Below, piece after piece: positions 52,098-62,359 of a stretch of 64,000 nucleotides of DNA. Both the position numbers and the translations under genes were made by a program. Every line of letters begins with the position of its first letter. The first letter of the stretch is position 1. The notes under the pieces were generated by a model, which had not been told where the DNA came from, did no database searches, and saw only the letters and a program-made list of their open reading frames with translations. The stretch is from Sphingomonas sp. Leaf9 (GTDB lineage: Bacteria; Pseudomonadota; Alphaproteobacteria; Sphingomonadales; Sphingomonadaceae). Where the stretch lies: NCBI RefSeq assembly GCF_001421355.1, contig NZ_LMKC01000003.1:496164-560163 (forward strand). The letters are read 5' to 3'.

Positions 52098-54881
52098 ATG
52101 GCCCACCGCTTCCCGTATGTTGCGCTAGCAACCCTCGCCTTGTTGGGAACTGTCGCTGCGCGCGCACAGGACCGGACGCCCGCACCCGTCCGGCACGTCG
52201 GAACGGCGTCGAAGTCCGGCCTTCGTCCGGCGATCAGCGACCCCGTTGCCCGCTTTACCCTGCCCAACGGGCTGAAGGTCGTCGTCCAGACCAGCCGGCG
52301 CGTGCCACTGATCACCGCCACGCTGGTCTATAACGTCGGGTCGAAGGACGAGCAGCCCGGCCAGCACGGCTATGCGCACCTGTTCGAGCATCTGATGCTC
52401 GATGGCAGTGAGCACTGGAACCAGAGCGCGTTCGTATCGCTGCGCGATCTGGGGGCGACCAACGTCAACGCCGCCACCAATCAGGACACCACGACCCTGT
52501 ACGAAACCTTTCCGAGCGCGGCGCTGGAACGGGTGCTGTTCCTCGAGGCCGACCGGATGGGCTATATCGGCGGTGCGTTGACCCCGGAGCGAATCAAGCG
52601 CGAAGTCGGCGTGGTGCTGAGCGAGAAGCGGCTGCGCGGGGGCCGGCCGGATGGTACCGACGATGCAATTACCTTCGGCGACATGTATCCCGCCGATCAT
52701 CCCTATCATCACAGCGTCATCGGCGAGGAAGCCGATCTGAACGGAGTGACGGTCGATGGCGCGCGGCAATGGTTCGGCCGGTATTATGGTCCGTCGAATG
52801 CAACCCTGATCCTTGCCGGAGACGTAAGCGCGGAGGATGCTCGCCGATTGGTCGGGAAGTATTTCGGTGGTCTCGCACCGCGCCTGCCGGTCGACCGCCT
52901 GGTGAAGCGGATCGTGCCACTGCCCGGTCCGGTCCGGCGGGAAGTATTCCGCGCCGTACCGCTGGGTCGCATCTACGCGACCTATATCGCGCCGGCCAAG
53001 GGATCATCGGCGATCGCAGCGCTCGACCTGACGGCGCACATGCTGGCGGCCGGCGTACGATCGCGGCTGAACCGCCGCCTGATCGAGGAACTGGGCATCG
53101 CCAAGACGGCCTATGTCACCTTCGACGAAGGCAGCTTGTCGAGCCGGATGGGCTTTGCCGTCGATGGCATCGCGCCCGACCGGATGGCGCAGGCCGAGGC
53201 GGAGATCGATGCGGTCATCGCGGAGTATGTGGCAAAGGGGCCGGCACCCGACGAACTGGAACGCGCGCGAGCGGCGCGGATTCAATATGTTTTCGGGCTG
53301 CAGACGAGCACGTCGGGTAAGGCGTTCGTCCTTGCGCGCGGGGTCGGTCAGCCCGACGACGTCGAATATGCCGAAGCTTATCTTGGCGAGTTGCGGGCAG
53401 CCTCGGTCGAGAGCGTTCGGCGCGTGGCTGAATCGGTTTATGGCAGGCCCGGCTATCGTCTGATCGCGCGGCCCAAGCCCGCGTTGCAGACTGCCACGAG
53501 CGGCTACGACCTTGCCAAGGGGCCGCCGCCGATGGGAGCGATGGCACCGATCGCGTTTCCCGTGGTGGAGCGTGGGCAACTGTCGAACGGGTTGAAGGTC
53601 GTGCTGGTGCCGCGTCCGGGTAGCATGACCGACACCATGCTGCTGCGCCTTGACCATGCCGGTTCCGCCGGCGCCGACCAGGTCATCGCCCCGATCGCGA
53701 CCGGGCTGCTCGCCAATCGCGGCACGACGCCGGCCCAGCGCCTGCGCGCCGAACGGGCGGAGGCGCTGGGGGGATGGATCAACAGCGCAAGCGACGCCGA
53801 CGACGCCGATCTGTCCATGGGCTGGAGCGTGCAGCAGCGCGCGGCGGGAATGGCGCTGTTCGGCGAAGTGCTCACACAGCCCGACCTTACGCCGGCCACC
53901 GTCGACAGCCTGAAAAAGGCGGCAATGGACGCGCTGACCGCGCTGCGCGGCAATGGCCACCGCATGGCCGACCGGGCGCTGGCTAATGCCAGCTATGGCG
54001 CTGGCCACCCCTATGCCCCGGCGCTCACGACGACAGCAGAGAGCGCAGCGGTCCAGGCGATCGACCCGCCGGCGATCCGTGAATGGCTTCGCGGCCATGT
54101 CCGGCCGGACGAGGCGACACTGTATGTCGCGGCGGATACGACCATGGCGACGCTCCGGCCCCAGTTGGAAAAGGCGCTGGCCGGGTGGCAGGCGCGGGGC
54201 GCCCCGGCACCGGCCGCGGTCATCCCGCCGGCCCGCGCACAGACATCGCCCTCGCTGACCGTGTACGACACGCCGGGCGCCGCGCAGACCTATGTCATGG
54301 CCGGGCGTGCCGTACCGGCCACGGCGCGACCGGGGACGGCCGATGCGACCGCGATCTGGGCGGCGAACGAAATCTTTGGCGGCAATTCGACCGCGCGGAT
54401 CGGCAGCAACCTGCGCACCGACAAGGGCTGGACCTATGGCATCGGCTCGGGGCTGTACGACACGCGCAGCGATCGGCGCTGGGTGTTGGCCGGCACGGTC
54501 AATCGCGACCATAGCGGCGATTCGGTGGCCGAGCTGATCAAGGAGATGCGCGGCCTGAGCGGCGAGCATGGTCCGGAAACCAGCGAGCTGGCCCGGCTGG
54601 CCACGACCGCCGCGAACCAGAGCGCGGCCAAGCTCGAAGGGGACGGAGACCTGCTGACGGCGATGGCGGATGCGCAGTCGGATGGCCTGCCGGTCGACGA
54701 CATCGTGCGGCAGCCGGTGCGCCTGCAGGCGCTGACGCCCGATCAGGTGCGTCGCGCGGCGGCGGCGCTGGTCGATCCAGACAAGGTGCACTGGGTATTG
54801 GTCGGCGATTGGCAGGCCATTCGCGACCAGTTCGCAACGCTGAAGCTCGGCACACCGACGGTGGTCAGGCTGGAGCGCTGA
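52098..54881 (+). CDS. M16-family zinc metallopeptidase, exported
   Basis: 927 residues with signal peptide (about 1-23, TVAARAQ), so periplasmic. The N-terminal M16 domain has the inverted zinc motif HLFEH (His94, Glu97, His98) after GQHGYA. It is followed by an M16C middle domain and a second M16 repeat (LSNGLKVVLVPRPG, inactive type) and a final domain, i.e. a complete clam-shell. Probably degrades peptides imported across the outer membrane. First gene of the plus-strand peptide-uptake run. Confidence 0.93.
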   Translation: MAHRFPYVALATLALLGTVAARAQDRTPAPVRHVGTASKSGLRPAISDPVARFTLPNGLKVVVQTSRRVPLITATLVYNVGSKDEQPGQHGYAHLFEHLMLDGSEHWNQSAFVSLRDLGATNVNAATNQDTTTLYETFPSAALERVLFLEADRMGYIGGALTPERIKREVGVVLSEKRLRGGRPDGTDDAITFGDMYPADHPYHHSVIGEEADLNGVTVDGARQWFGRYYGPSNATLILAGDVSAEDARRLVGKYFGGLAPRLPVDRLVKRIVPLPGPVRREVFRAVPLGRIYATYIAPAKGSSAIAALDLTAHMLAAGVRSRLNRRLIEELGIAKTAYVTFDEGSLSSRMGFAVDGIAPDRMAQAEAEIDAVIAEYVAKGPAPDELERARAARIQYVFGLQTSTSGKAFVLARGVGQPDDVEYAEAYLGELRAASVESVRRVAESVYGRPGYRLIARPKPALQTATSGYDLAKGPPPMGAMAPIAFPVVERGQLSNGLKVVLVPRPGSMTDTMLLRLDHAGSAGADQVIAPIATGLLANRGTTPAQRLRAERAEALGGWINSASDADDADLSMGWSVQQRAAGMALFGEVLTQPDLTPATVDSLKKAAMDALTALRGNGHRMADRALANASYGAGHPYAPALTTTAESAAVQAIDPPAIREWLRGHVRPDEATLYVAADTTMATLRPQLEKALAGWQARGAPAPAAVIPPARAQTSPSLTVYDTPGAAQTYVMAGRAVPATARPGTADATAIWAANEIFGGNSTARIGSNLRTDKGWTYGIGSGLYDTRSDRRWVLAGTVNRDHSGDSVAELIKEMRGLSGEHGPETSELARLATTAANQSAAKLEGDGDLLTAMADAQSDGLPVDDIVRQPVRLQALTPDQVRRAAAALVDPDKVHWVLVGDWQAIRDQFATLKLGTPTVVRLER

Positions 54882-54952
54882 AATTCATTCGTGCCGGATC
54901 GTCAACGGGCGACCGGGCAGGGCACGAATATCAAAAAGGGGAAGGGAAAAAC

Positions 54953-57262
54953 ATGCGTACACGTCACGTTGTCGCCGCCAGCATGCTGGTGCTTGCCGCC
55001 GCCTCCGTGCCCGGAATGGCGCTGGCCCAGGCACGGAGCCTGTCGCAGCCGGCATTGCCGCTCAGCGAAGCCTTGCAGCGTATCGCCGCCGAATGGGGCA
55101 AGCCGGTCAACATCGATCCCGATGCGGTGCGCGGCATCACCTCGCGTCCGGTGAAGGACGCCACGTCGGAACGCGATGCCGTTGCGCAGGCTACCCGCGG
55201 CCTGCCCGTCGCGGTCATGGTGGATGATGCGGGGGTCATCACCATCGCCAACGACATCATCGTGACGGCGCGGCCGAACGAGGCGGAACTGAACGTGCTG
55301 GTCCGTGGCAGCACCAGCTCGTCGCGGTTTGGGCAGTCGCTGCGCGACCAGGCGCGCAATACGCAGGTGATCTCTGCCAAGCTGTTGCAGCAGCAACAGG
55401 CGCAGTCGATGACCGAGGCGCTGGCCAACGCGGGCGGCGTGGTGGTCAACACCGCGACCGTGCAGGGCGGCGTCGGCTATACGGTGCGCGGATTTTCGGC
55501 GCAGGGCGCGGTCAACGGGTTACCGTCGGCCTCCAATTCGACTTTCGCGGCGGGCACGACCCAGTCGCTCGCCAACATCGAACGGATCGAGGTGCTGAAG
55601 GGCCCCGACGCGATCCTGCTGGGCGGCGACAACCTGGGCGGTACGATCAACATCGTCACCAAGAAGCCAAACGCACAGGAGCGGCTATACGCATCGTTCG
55701 ACACCGGATCGTTCGGGCTGATCCGCGGCACGCTTGACGCCAATCGTGCGATTTCCAGCGATGACCGCTTGAGCGCCCGCATCATCGCAACGGTCGCCGA
55801 TGCCGATCGTAACTTCGGCGGCTATCGCGGTGACGAGGATTACCTGTTCGCGCCATCGATCCGGTACAAGAACGCCGTGACCGACGTCATCGTGTCGGCG
55901 TCGATCGGCGCCCAGCTGTTCGGCATGGTCCCCTACACGCTTCTCAACACCGCGACGGGGAAGCCGTTCGACTTGCCCGGAGGGCGCCGGCTGGTGGGCG
56001 GGCCGGACCAGGGCGTGCAGATCGGCACCACCCAATTCAACGGCGAAATCACGCAGAAGGTTACCGACTGGCTGACCGTCGTCGCTCGCGTCCAGCATCA
56101 GAACGTCAGCTTCGCGCTGCGCCAGTATTCGCCTTTCGCCGTGCTCAACAACAGCGGCCTGCTGCTGCTGTCGCGCAGCGGCACGCGACAGACGTCGAAA
56201 AGTGATGCGATCGACAGCTTCGCCCGCATCGCGTTCGAAACCGGCAGCGTCACCCACAAGCTGGTCGCCGGCTTTACCCGGACCGACACGGACGTGAAGG
56301 CGCTCTATGCTGATGACGGGGGCATGTTCCCGTACAATTTCCTGACGACTCCCCCGCAGGAGCTGCCGGCGCTGGCGATCAAGTTCGGCAACGAAACGGG
56401 GACGATCGGCACGCTGCAAACCGGCTTCTACGGCCAGTATCTCGTCGGCCTTGGTTCCATCCACCTGTCCGCCGGCCTGCGCCGCAACGAAATCAAGACG
56501 AGCAGCGTCATCACCGGCCGCCGGCCCAGCTCGTCCTCAACCAATCTTGCGGCGACGACGCCAAATTACGGCGCGGTCGTCGACATCAGCGACAATTTTT
56601 CGGTCTTCGGCACGCTTGCCTACGGGTACCGGCCGACATTCACGTTCGACCGGCTCGGCAATCGTCTGCCCGATATCGAAAGCCGGAACACCGAAACCGG
56701 CGTGAAATGGGATCTGTTCAACAAGCGGGTGCTCATCAACGCGTCCTGGTTCAGCATCCGTCAGAACATCTCGTTGGAACGCGACCCGGTAAGCCCATCG
56801 TTCCAGCGGGCTATCCCCGGCATGTTGGGCCGTGGCGTCGACCTGAACATCAGCGGCGAACCACTGCGCGGGCTGACGGTATCCGGGGCGTTCACCCGCA
56901 CCAAATATCGCCTGCTTCAGACGTCGGCGAGTGTCGGGCTCGTGACCGCGGGTGAACCGCGCGACGTCTACAATCTCTATGCATCGTACGAGCATCGGTT
57001 CGGAGGGACGACCAAGGCCGGGCTGGGTGCCGGGGTCACCGGGCGGTCGAGCTCGTTCATCGACACGCGTGGCCTCTACACCCTGCCGGCTGCGGTTCAG
57101 GCAAACCTGAACGGGTTCCTGTCCATCGGTCGGCTCGACCTGAACATCGGCGTGCGCAACCTGTTCGACCGCGAGAATTTCAACCCGACCCGCGCCACCA
57201 GCTATGTTCCGCTTGGCGAACCGCGTACCTGGCGGCTTACCGTCGGCTATCGCTTCTTCTGA
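54953..57262 (+). CDS. TonB-dependent outer-membrane receptor with STN domain
   Basis: 769 residues. Signal peptide (about 1-25, GMALAQA), STN domain (about 30-100, LPLSEALQRIAAEWGKPVNI), plug (ALANAGGVVVNTATVQGG, RIEVLKGPDAILLGGDNLGG) and a 22-stranded barrel ending in Phe (VGYRFF). Resembles siderophore receptors of the FecA/FpvA group. No adjacent sigma/anti-sigma pair is present despite the STN domain. An A/G-rich ribosome site lies before ATG 54953. The substrate may be a peptide or peptide siderophore given its neighbours. Confidence 0.92.
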   Translation: MRTRHVVAASMLVLAAASVPGMALAQARSLSQPALPLSEALQRIAAEWGKPVNIDPDAVRGITSRPVKDATSERDAVAQATRGLPVAVMVDDAGVITIANDIIVTARPNEAELNVLVRGSTSSSRFGQSLRDQARNTQVISAKLLQQQQAQSMTEALANAGGVVVNTATVQGGVGYTVRGFSAQGAVNGLPSASNSTFAAGTTQSLANIERIEVLKGPDAILLGGDNLGGTINIVTKKPNAQERLYASFDTGSFGLIRGTLDANRAISSDDRLSARIIATVADADRNFGGYRGDEDYLFAPSIRYKNAVTDVIVSASIGAQLFGMVPYTLLNTATGKPFDLPGGRRLVGGPDQGVQIGTTQFNGEITQKVTDWLTVVARVQHQNVSFALRQYSPFAVLNNSGLLLLSRSGTRQTSKSDAIDSFARIAFETGSVTHKLVAGFTRTDTDVKALYADDGGMFPYNFLTTPPQELPALAIKFGNETGTIGTLQTGFYGQYLVGLGSIHLSAGLRRNEIKTSSVITGRRPSSSSTNLAATTPNYGAVVDISDNFSVFGTLAYGYRPTFTFDRLGNRLPDIESRNTETGVKWDLFNKRVLINASWFSIRQNISLERDPVSPSFQRAIPGMLGRGVDLNISGEPLRGLTVSGAFTRTKYRLLQTSASVGLVTAGEPRDVYNLYASYEHRFGGTTKAGLGAGVTGRSSSFIDTRGLYTLPAAVQANLNGFLSIGRLDLNIGVRNLFDRENFNPTRATSYVPLGEPRTWRLTVGYRFF

Positions 57263-57279
57263 TCGAGGATCTTTAGCCC

Positions 57280-59082
57280 ATGATGCCACAGCCGACGCAG
57301 AGTGGGGAGGTCCGTCGCGAGACGGGCCTCGCCCAACCCCAGGCCGCTACCGCCAGGTGGCGCGACGCGTGGCGGCTGGTCAGCAGCTACTGGACGTCGC
57401 CGGACTGGAAATTCGCGTGGTTCGCCCTGATCACGCTGCTGTTCTTCCAATTCGGCACGGCCTTCATCCTGCTGCGCGCCAATCGTTGGCAGCAGCAGTT
57501 CTTCGACGTGATCGAACAGCGCGATCAGGCGCAGCTGGTTCCTCTGATGCTCGTCTTCCTCGGGATCATGGCGATGCAGATCGTCATGATCCTGACGGAG
57601 AACCTGATCGACGGGCTGTTGTCGATCCGCTGGCGAACCTACCTGACGCGCGACTATCTCGACCGCTGGATGAACCGGAACCGCTATGCCGAGATCGAAC
57701 GGCTGCGGATCATCGACAATCCCGACCAGCGGATCGCCGACGACCTGAACAACATCACCGCCGCGGTCGGCATGAATATCGGCGCGCTGCATATCGTCCT
57801 GCGGCTGATCGGATCGATCGTGACCGCCGTGACCTTTGCCATGGTGCTTCTGGAAACCGCGCCGCCGATCACCTTCTCGCTCGGCGGTACGGCCGTTTCG
57901 ATCCCCGGCAGTACGGTGTGGTATGCTGTCGCCTATGCGATCGTCGGTTCGTGGCTGATGACTAGGATCGGCCAGCCCTTCATCCGCGCGATGATGCGCC
58001 AGCAGCATCGTGAGGCGGATTTCCGCGCCGGGTTGATCCATGTCCGCCGCAACGCCGCCCAGATCGGTCTGGCCGGTGCGGTCGCGACCGAGCGTCAGGC
58101 GGTGGAGCGGTCGTTCGACTCGGTACGACTGAACTTCCGTTCGGTCATCTACAGCTCGCTCGGCATCACTGCCGCGAGCAGCATCTATGATCGGATGGGC
58201 ACGGTGCTGCCACTGTTCATCATGGTGCCGGGCTATTTCGCGGGTGGGATGACATTCGGCCAGCTGATGGCAGGGCGCGATGCCTTTTCGCAGCTCGGCA
58301 TGCAGCTCGGCTATTTCGTGCGCAGCTATCAGCTGATCGGTCAGCAGGTCAGCTACTTCAACCGTATCAAGGGGCTGGACGACGCGATCGATGATGCGCG
58401 GCCGGCCGGTATCGCGGTCGGGGCCGGGACGCCCGCCGGAATCGTGCTCGCGACGCAGGGGCTGGCGCTGAACCGCCCGCATGGGGGTGCCCTGGTCACG
58501 ATCGGTGACTGGAGCATCGGCGCGGGCGAACGCTGGGCATTGCGTGGCGCGTCGGGCACCGGCAAGTCGACGCTGGTGCGTGCGCTCGCCGGCCTCTGGC
58601 CCGATGGCGCGGGCAGCGTGGCATTGGCCGACGACAGCCGCGCGATGTTCGTCCCGCAGCGCCTGTACCTGCCGCTGGGTACGCTGAAGGCGGCGGTGTG
58701 CTTCCCCGACCAGCCCGAGGATCATCACGACGCGCATATCGCCGCGCTGCTCGACCGGGTGCGGCTGGGCCATCTGGCCGGGGAACTGCACGGCGTGCGG
58801 TTGTGGCAGGAGGAACTGTCCCCCGGCGAGCAGCAGCGCATCGCGCTGGCACGGGTGCTGCTGCACCGCCCGACGCTGCTGGTGCTGGACGAGGCGACGA
58901 GCGCGCTCGACGCCGGCAACGCCCGGAATTTCTACGACAGCCTGGCCACCTATCTCCCGGAGGCGACGGTCATCAGCGTCGTCCATGACGAGACGCTGCT
59001 GGCGCATCACACCCACACCCTCACCTTCGCCGATGGTCAGGCGCATGCCGCCGCCGTCGAGGATTCACTCCCGCGCGACTGA
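57280..59082 (+). CDS. SbmA/YddA-like ABC transporter (permease-ATPase fusion)
   Basis: 600 residues. The membrane half (about 1-340) with about six helices resembles SbmA/BacA and YddA proteins (SSYWTSPDWKFAWFAL, NRWQQQFFDVIEQRD, RWRTYLTRDYLDRW, NPDQRIADDL). A C-terminal ATPase has Walker A GASGTGKST (about 424), signature LSPGEQQRIALAR and Walker B LLVLDEATSALD (about 531). SbmA itself lacks an ATPase and imports peptides; YddA-type proteins carry it. 17 bases after the receptor gene, so uptake of the same ligand is likely; export is possible. Confidence 0.9.
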   Translation: MMPQPTQSGEVRRETGLAQPQAATARWRDAWRLVSSYWTSPDWKFAWFALITLLFFQFGTAFILLRANRWQQQFFDVIEQRDQAQLVPLMLVFLGIMAMQIVMILTENLIDGLLSIRWRTYLTRDYLDRWMNRNRYAEIERLRIIDNPDQRIADDLNNITAAVGMNIGALHIVLRLIGSIVTAVTFAMVLLETAPPITFSLGGTAVSIPGSTVWYAVAYAIVGSWLMTRIGQPFIRAMMRQQHREADFRAGLIHVRRNAAQIGLAGAVATERQAVERSFDSVRLNFRSVIYSSLGITAASSIYDRMGTVLPLFIMVPGYFAGGMTFGQLMAGRDAFSQLGMQLGYFVRSYQLIGQQVSYFNRIKGLDDAIDDARPAGIAVGAGTPAGIVLATQGLALNRPHGGALVTIGDWSIGAGERWALRGASGTGKSTLVRALAGLWPDGAGSVALADDSRAMFVPQRLYLPLGTLKAAVCFPDQPEDHHDAHIAALLDRVRLGHLAGELHGVRLWQEELSPGEQQRIALARVLLHRPTLLVLDEATSALDAGNARNFYDSLATYLPEATVISVVHDETLLAHHTHTLTFADGQAHAAAVEDSLPRD

Positions 59083-59128
59083 CATCGCGTCCCGGATGGC
59101 GCGCCTCTGCGCCGCGCAAGGAAGATAG

Positions 59129-59455
59129 ATGGCTGCCAAAATTACCGACATTACCGGCATGGATTTCGCGACCGCCACGGCGGACGGGGCGGCAATGGTC
59201 CTGCTTGACCTGTGGTCGCCGACGTGCGCGCCATGCAAGGCGCTAGCACCGATCCTCGAGGACCTGGCCGCCGATTTCGCCGGCGAGGTGCAGGTGTACA
59301 AGGCCGATGTCAGCCGCGACCAGGCTCTGGCCGAACGCTTCGCCGCCCGCTCCCTGCCTACGCTGGCGCTGTGCCGGGGCGGCGTGGAAATCGACCGGAT
59401 CGTCGGCCTACGGTCGCGCGCGCAGTTGACCCTGTGGCTGGAGAGCCATTTGTGA
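59129..59455 (+). CDS. Thioredoxin-like protein with CAPC active site
   Basis: 108 residues, one thioredoxin fold, no signal peptide (cytoplasmic). Active site Cys33-Ala-Pro-Cys36 (WSPTCAPCKAL) rather than the classic WCGPC, and cis-Pro in SLPTLAL. A reductase for disulfides of an imported substrate or of a neighbouring enzyme is possible. Its stop overlaps the next gene's GTG start. Confidence 0.92.
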   Translation: MAAKITDITGMDFATATADGAAMVLLDLWSPTCAPCKALAPILEDLAADFAGEVQVYKADVSRDQALAERFAARSLPTLALCRGGVEIDRIVGLRSRAQLTLWLESHL

Positions 59456-60297
59456 GCGGAGCGTTCAGGGGGGACGCGGCGGTCAAGGCGGCGCTGCTGG
59501 CGCGGCTCGAACGCCATGCCGCCGAAGGATCGCTGCGCTTCGGGGCGACGCAATGGGACGGCCACAGCGGTTCGCCGCTGGGCGTGTCGACGAAGGGGGG
59601 GAGCAGCGCCGATTATGCGGAGCGGTTTGGCTATCCGATGGCGCTGGCCGGCCTGCTCGATCCGCTGACCGGTTGGGCGAGCGAATATGATCGCGCCGAC
59701 GTGGCGCTGCAATGGGTGCACGATGTCGCGGTCGGTGCCGACCTGTCGTTCGTGCCGGAGCGGATCGCCGCGCATTTCCTGATCGCGATGGAAGCCGATC
59801 GCCTGGCGACGCCCTTTTACGACGATCTGCGCAGCCTGTACCGTGCCGAAGACGAGGATGCGCCTCCGGCGCGGCGCACCTGGTCCGCGCTGCGCGAGCG
59901 CTTGGAGCAGGCGGCGGAGGGCGAAGCGCCAAGCAGCGACGTGCGTGCCGCGCTGAAGGCCTGCGCCACTGCCTGCTGGCCGCTGCGAACCAGTACATCG
60001 GTGCTCACGACCTTGATCGCTGCCTGGATCCAGGACGTGAACCGCACGCCCGACCCGGAATTTGGCGAGGAGGAGCGCGCCAGCGCTCTTGCCATGCTCG
60101 GTGAGATTTTCAGCGAGACCGAACCGCTACGCGAAGCGGGCGAACCGGTCGACATCCCGGCCCTTTTCCGTGCGCGCAGCCCGGAAATGGCCTGGGCGTT
60201 CGAGGCGCAGCTGGCGCGGGCCAATGATCGCCACACCGTCCGCGCCCGATCGGTTCCCGCCATCGTGCTGTGGCACCTCGCCGCGACGACGCTTTGA
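59452..60297 (+). CDS. Hypothetical protein in the peptide-uptake run
   Basis: 281 residues from GTG 59452, overlapping the thioredoxin stop (GTGA). Soluble and mainly helical. Repeating acidic/aromatic segments (WASEYDRADVALQWVHDVAV, RIAAHFLIAMEADRLATPFY) give no family I recognise; four Cys may respond to the adjacent thioredoxin. Co-location suggests a shared function with the M3 peptidase 25 bases downstream. Confidence 0.78.
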   Translation: MSGAFRGDAAVKAALLARLERHAAEGSLRFGATQWDGHSGSPLGVSTKGGSSADYAERFGYPMALAGLLDPLTGWASEYDRADVALQWVHDVAVGADLSFVPERIAAHFLIAMEADRLATPFYDDLRSLYRAEDEDAPPARRTWSALRERLEQAAEGEAPSSDVRAALKACATACWPLRTSTSVLTTLIAAWIQDVNRTPDPEFGEEERASALAMLGEIFSETEPLREAGEPVDIPALFRARSPEMAWAFEAQLARANDRHTVRARSVPAIVLWHLAATTL

Positions 60298-60322
60298 TTT
60301 CCGATACCGTGCAGGATTTCCG

Positions 60323-62359
60323 ATGACCCACCCCCTTGCCGACGCCACCACCCTGCCGCCCTTTCCGGCGATCACGCCGGAAGCGATCGGCCCCGCCGTC
60401 ACCGCGCTACTGGCCGAGCAGGAGGCGACCGTCGCGCATCTGATCGCAACCGCGCCGGCCAGCTTTGCCGAGGCCTGGCTGCCGATGGAGCGCGGCAGCG
60501 TCGCGATCGACGCGCTCTGGTCGGCGGTGACCCAGCTGCAGGCGGTCGCCGACACCCCCGCCCTGCGTGCGGCCCATGCCGCCGCCCAATCACAGCTGGT
60601 CGCGGCGGGAATGCGCATCCAGCAGAATCGTGACCTGCACGACCTGCACGTCAAGCTGGCGGCATCGCCCGATTTCGCCACCCTGCCGTTGGCCGACCGG
60701 GTGGCGGTCGAACATGCGATCCGCGATGCCACCTTGTCGGGCGTCGCGCTGCCACCCGAGGCGCGGGCGCGCTTTGCCGAGATTTCGATGGAGATTTCGG
60801 CACTCGGCAATGGGTTTGCCAGCGCAGTGCTCGATGCGACCGATGCGTGGAGCGAACAGGTGACCGACGAAGCGCTGCTCGCCGGGGTGTCGCCGCGCGA
60901 CAAGGCGATGTTCGCCGCCGCTGCCCGGACACGCGGGCTGGACGGCTGGCTGGTGACGTTGCAGCAGCCCAGCGTCGGCGCGATCCTCACCTTTGCTGAG
61001 AACCGGGCCTTACGCGAACGGGTCTATCACGCCTTCAACACGCGGGCGTCGGACCAGGGACCGCATGCCGGACAGTTCGACAATAGTGAACGGATCGCCC
61101 GGATCGTCGCGCTCCGGCGCGAAGGCGCCGCGCTGCTGGGCTTTGCCGATCCGGTCGAGTGGTCGTTGTCGAGCAAGATGGCACCGAATGCCGGCGAGGT
61201 GCTGGCGTTCCTGCGCGATCTCGCCGCTCGCGCTCGCCCGTTCGCCGAACGCGAGATGGCGGTATTGCGGGATTTCGCCGCCATGGAACTGGAGATCGAC
61301 GACCTCCAGCCATGGGATGTCGGCTTCGCATCGGACCGGCTGCGGTCGCAGCGTCACGCCATCGACGAGGCGGAGGTACGCGCCTATTTCCCGGTCGACC
61401 GTGTCATCGCCGGCTGGCATGGTCTGGTCGAGCGGCTGTACGGCATCCGCTTCGTCGCGCGCGACGACGTGGCGCTGCCGCACTCCGATGGCTGTTATTA
61501 CGATGCGGTGGATGCGGAGGGCACGGTGTTTGCGGGCCTCTATGTCGACCTTCATGCGCGGCCAGGCAAGCGGGGCGGCGCGTGGATGGCGGGCGCGCGA
61601 TCGCGGCTGAACGACGGCAATGTCCGCCAGGTGCCGGTCGCCTATCTGACCTGCAATTTCGCGCCCAACGGTTCCGACACTCCGGCGCTGCTGTCCCACC
61701 GCGAGGTCGTGACGCTGCTGCACGAAACCGGCCATTGCCTCCATCTTCTGTGCACCGAGGTCGACCGGCCGAGCATCGCCGGCACCTCCGGGGTTGAATG
61801 GGACGCGATCGAACTGCCGAGCCAGTTGATGGAAGATTTCGCGTGGGACCGCGACATGCTGACCGGCATGTCAGGCCATTACCAGACCGGCGAGCCTTTG
61901 CCGAACGCACTGTTCAACCGGATGCTTGGCGCGCGTCATTTCCAGGCGGGGATGTTCCTCGTGCGGCAGATCGAATTCGCGCTGTTCGACCTGCTGCTTC
62001 ATCTCGGCACGCTGGGCGACGATCCGATCGCGGTGATGGAGGCCGTGCGTGCGGAAGTGGCAGTGGTGCACCCGCCGGCATGGCATCGTTTCCCCCATGC
62101 CTTCCTGCACATCTTCGCGTCCGGATATGCGTCGGGCTATTACAGCTATCTATGGGCTGAAGTGCTTGCGGCCGACGGTTTCCAGCACTTTGTTGAAGGA
62201 GGGCGGATCGACCGTTCCGTCGCCGCGAAATTTCGCAAGGAGGTCCTGGCACGCGGGGCCAGTCGCCCGGCCGCCGACAGTTTCCGCGCGTTTCGCGGGC
62301 GCGATGCCGACCCGGCCGCCATGCTGGTCCGCCATGGACTGACCGCCGATGCCCGCTGA
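60323..62359 (+). CDS. M3-family oligopeptidase (Dcp/OpdA-like)
   Basis: A cytoplasmic zinc peptidase that trims short peptides, 678 residues, usual for Dcp/PrlC. Zinc motif HETGH at residues 467-471 ([11 protein letters not shown]), downstream Glu in [15 protein letters not shown], and [20 protein letters not shown] with substrate-binding Tyr and His near the C-terminus. Peptidyl-dipeptidase versus oligopeptidase A cannot be decided. Its end overlaps the next gene by 11 bases. Confidence 0.94.
   Translation: MTHPLADATTLPPFPAITPEAIGPAVTALLAEQEATVAHLIATAPASFAEAWLPMERGSVAIDALWSAVTQLQAVADTPALRAAHAAAQSQLVAAGMRIQQNRDLHDLHVKLAASPDFATLPLADRVAVEHAIRDATLSGVALPPEARARFAEISMEISALGNGFASAVLDATDAWSEQVTDEALLAGVSPRDKAMFAAAARTRGLDGWLVTLQQPSVGAILTFAENRALRERVYHAFNTRASDQGPHAGQFDNSERIARIVALRREGAALLGFADPVEWSLSSKMAPNAGEVLAFLRDLAARARPFAEREMAVLRDFAAMELEIDDLQPWDVGFASDRLRSQRHAIDEAEVRAYFPVDRVIAGWHGLVERLYGIRFVARDDVALPHSDGCYYDAVDAEGTVFAGLYVDLHARPGKRGGAWMAGARSRLNDGNVRQVPVAYLTCNFAPNGSDTPALLSHREVVTLLHETGHCLHLLCTEVDRPSIAGTSGVEWDAIELPSQLMEDFAWDRDMLTGMSGHYQTGEPLPNALFNRMLGARHFQAGMFLVRQIEFALFDLLLHLGTLGDDPIAVMEAVRAEVAVVHPPAWHRFPHAFLHIFASGYASGYYSYLWAEVLAADGFQHFVEGGRIDRSVAAKFRKEVLARGASRPAADSFRAFRGRDADPAAMLVRHGLTADAR

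Noticed and set aside
53004..54791. A 595-codon minus-strand open frame opposite the M16 peptidase
   Set aside because: Antisense shadow with biased composition and no family features.
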